Shown here piece by piece: positions 13,372-13,590 of a DNA stretch of 13,590 nucleotides (within the stretch, counting starts at the first letter, position 1; each line of letters starts with the position of its first letter). A program made the position numbers and the translations under genes. Source of the stretch: JBBRLG01 sp038231495 (GTDB taxonomy: Bacteria > Planctomycetota > Planctomycetia > Gemmatales > Gemmataceae); NCBI GenBank assembly GCA_038231495.1, contig JBBRLG010000145.1, forward strand, positions 1 through 13,590. The letters run 5' to 3'. The notes under the pieces are model-generated. The model did not search any database. It saw only the letters and a list, made by a program, of their open reading frames with translations, and was not told the origin of the DNA.

Positions 13372-13455
13372 CTAGTGGTTCAACTCACCTCAATCGACAG
13401 CAGCCTTCCGCACTACGGGGGTTTGGCTATCAATTCAAGTGAGTTGAACCACTAG
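13372..13455. repeat. 84-bp palindromic element with 17-bp perfect ends
   Basis: CTAGTGGTTCAACTCAC at 13372-13388 and its exact reverse complement at 13439-13455 bound an 84-bp unit with a 50-nt middle. It has the form of a small non-autonomous mobile palindrome. It encodes nothing. Confidence 0.75.
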
Positions 13456-13590
13456 TGGGTCACTTGTCATGTGCGTAGCCATAACTGGGCGATTTGCGTC
13501 TTCGCACCGGCTTGCAGCTGTAGGCACCTGAACCGCCCTGTCGATGGCGGCGTTCCCGTTGACGGTCTCGGCGGCGGCGACGCTTCCCTC

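Larger units (their letters stand above)
12859..13590. other. Repeat-dense region upstream of the lipid operon, no confident gene
   Basis: Open frames here cross palindromes and give Cys/His/Pro-rich translations characteristic of the repeats. The stretch holds an inverted-repeat-bounded segment (12896-13216) with a 14-bp hairpin inside, a possible gene remnant (13286-13371), and a palindrome (13372-13455). On the last 150 bases several frames on both strands stay open to the edge, including an ATG at 13544 reading MAAFPLTVSAAATLP, but none has a ribosome binding site. The operon promoter should lie here; I cannot identify it. Confidence 0.55.

Overview
The window reads as a piece of a planctomycete chromosome, most likely Gemmata-like (Gemmataceae). 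The grounds are the high GC content, a secreted cysteine-rich protein with YTV-type repeats (a planctomycete envelope family), a lipoprotein multihaem cytochrome, and many short dispersed palindromic repeats between genes. The family and lineage assignments are inference from sequence features; no database was searched.

Left part (1-6828): a repeat-rich stretch with no convincing complete gene leads into a tRNA-Ser(GCU) with a near-consensus promoter. After it come a multihaem cytochrome lipoprotein, a small acidic protein, a nested pair of palindromic elements (2649-2889), a calcineurin-like phosphoesterase on the minus strand, a small basic helical protein with a terminator behind it, the YTV envelope protein, a UbiE/MenG quinone methyltransferase, and a small hypothetical protein on the minus strand that converges on ubiE. 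These look like ordinary, largely independent housekeeping or lineage-specific genes.

Right part (7050-12858): five genes in a row on the minus strand form an apparent phospholipid operon. In transcription order they are a CDP-alcohol phosphatidyltransferase (YnbA-like), a CDP-diacylglycerol synthase (YnbB/CdsA-like), a PlsC-type acyltransferase, an alpha/beta hydrolase fused to a SAM methyltransferase (YnbC-like), and a PAP2/Aur1-like membrane domain fused to a dual-specificity phosphatase (YnbD-like). The last three are joined by 4-bp ATGA overlaps. Gene order and domain fusions match my recollection of the uncharacterised E. coli ynbABCD cluster, with an acyltransferase added in the middle. 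Together they could acylate lysophosphatidate, activate phosphatidate with CTP, attach an unknown alcohol headgroup, remove or transfer a phosphate, and methylate or deacylate the product. This would be a self-contained accessory phospholipid pathway of unknown product, and it is the most interesting content of the window.

Small non-coding palindromic elements sit at the joints. A 165-bp element with matching ends lies inside the lipid operon, between ynbB and the acyltransferase. A related 133-bp copy (2687-2819) is inserted in another palindrome, flanked by a 13-bp direct repeat. An inverted-repeat-bounded segment (12896-13216) lies directly upstream of ynbA, and a fourth palindrome (13372-13455) adjoins a possible gene remnant. 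Nothing in 12859-13590 is a confident intact gene.
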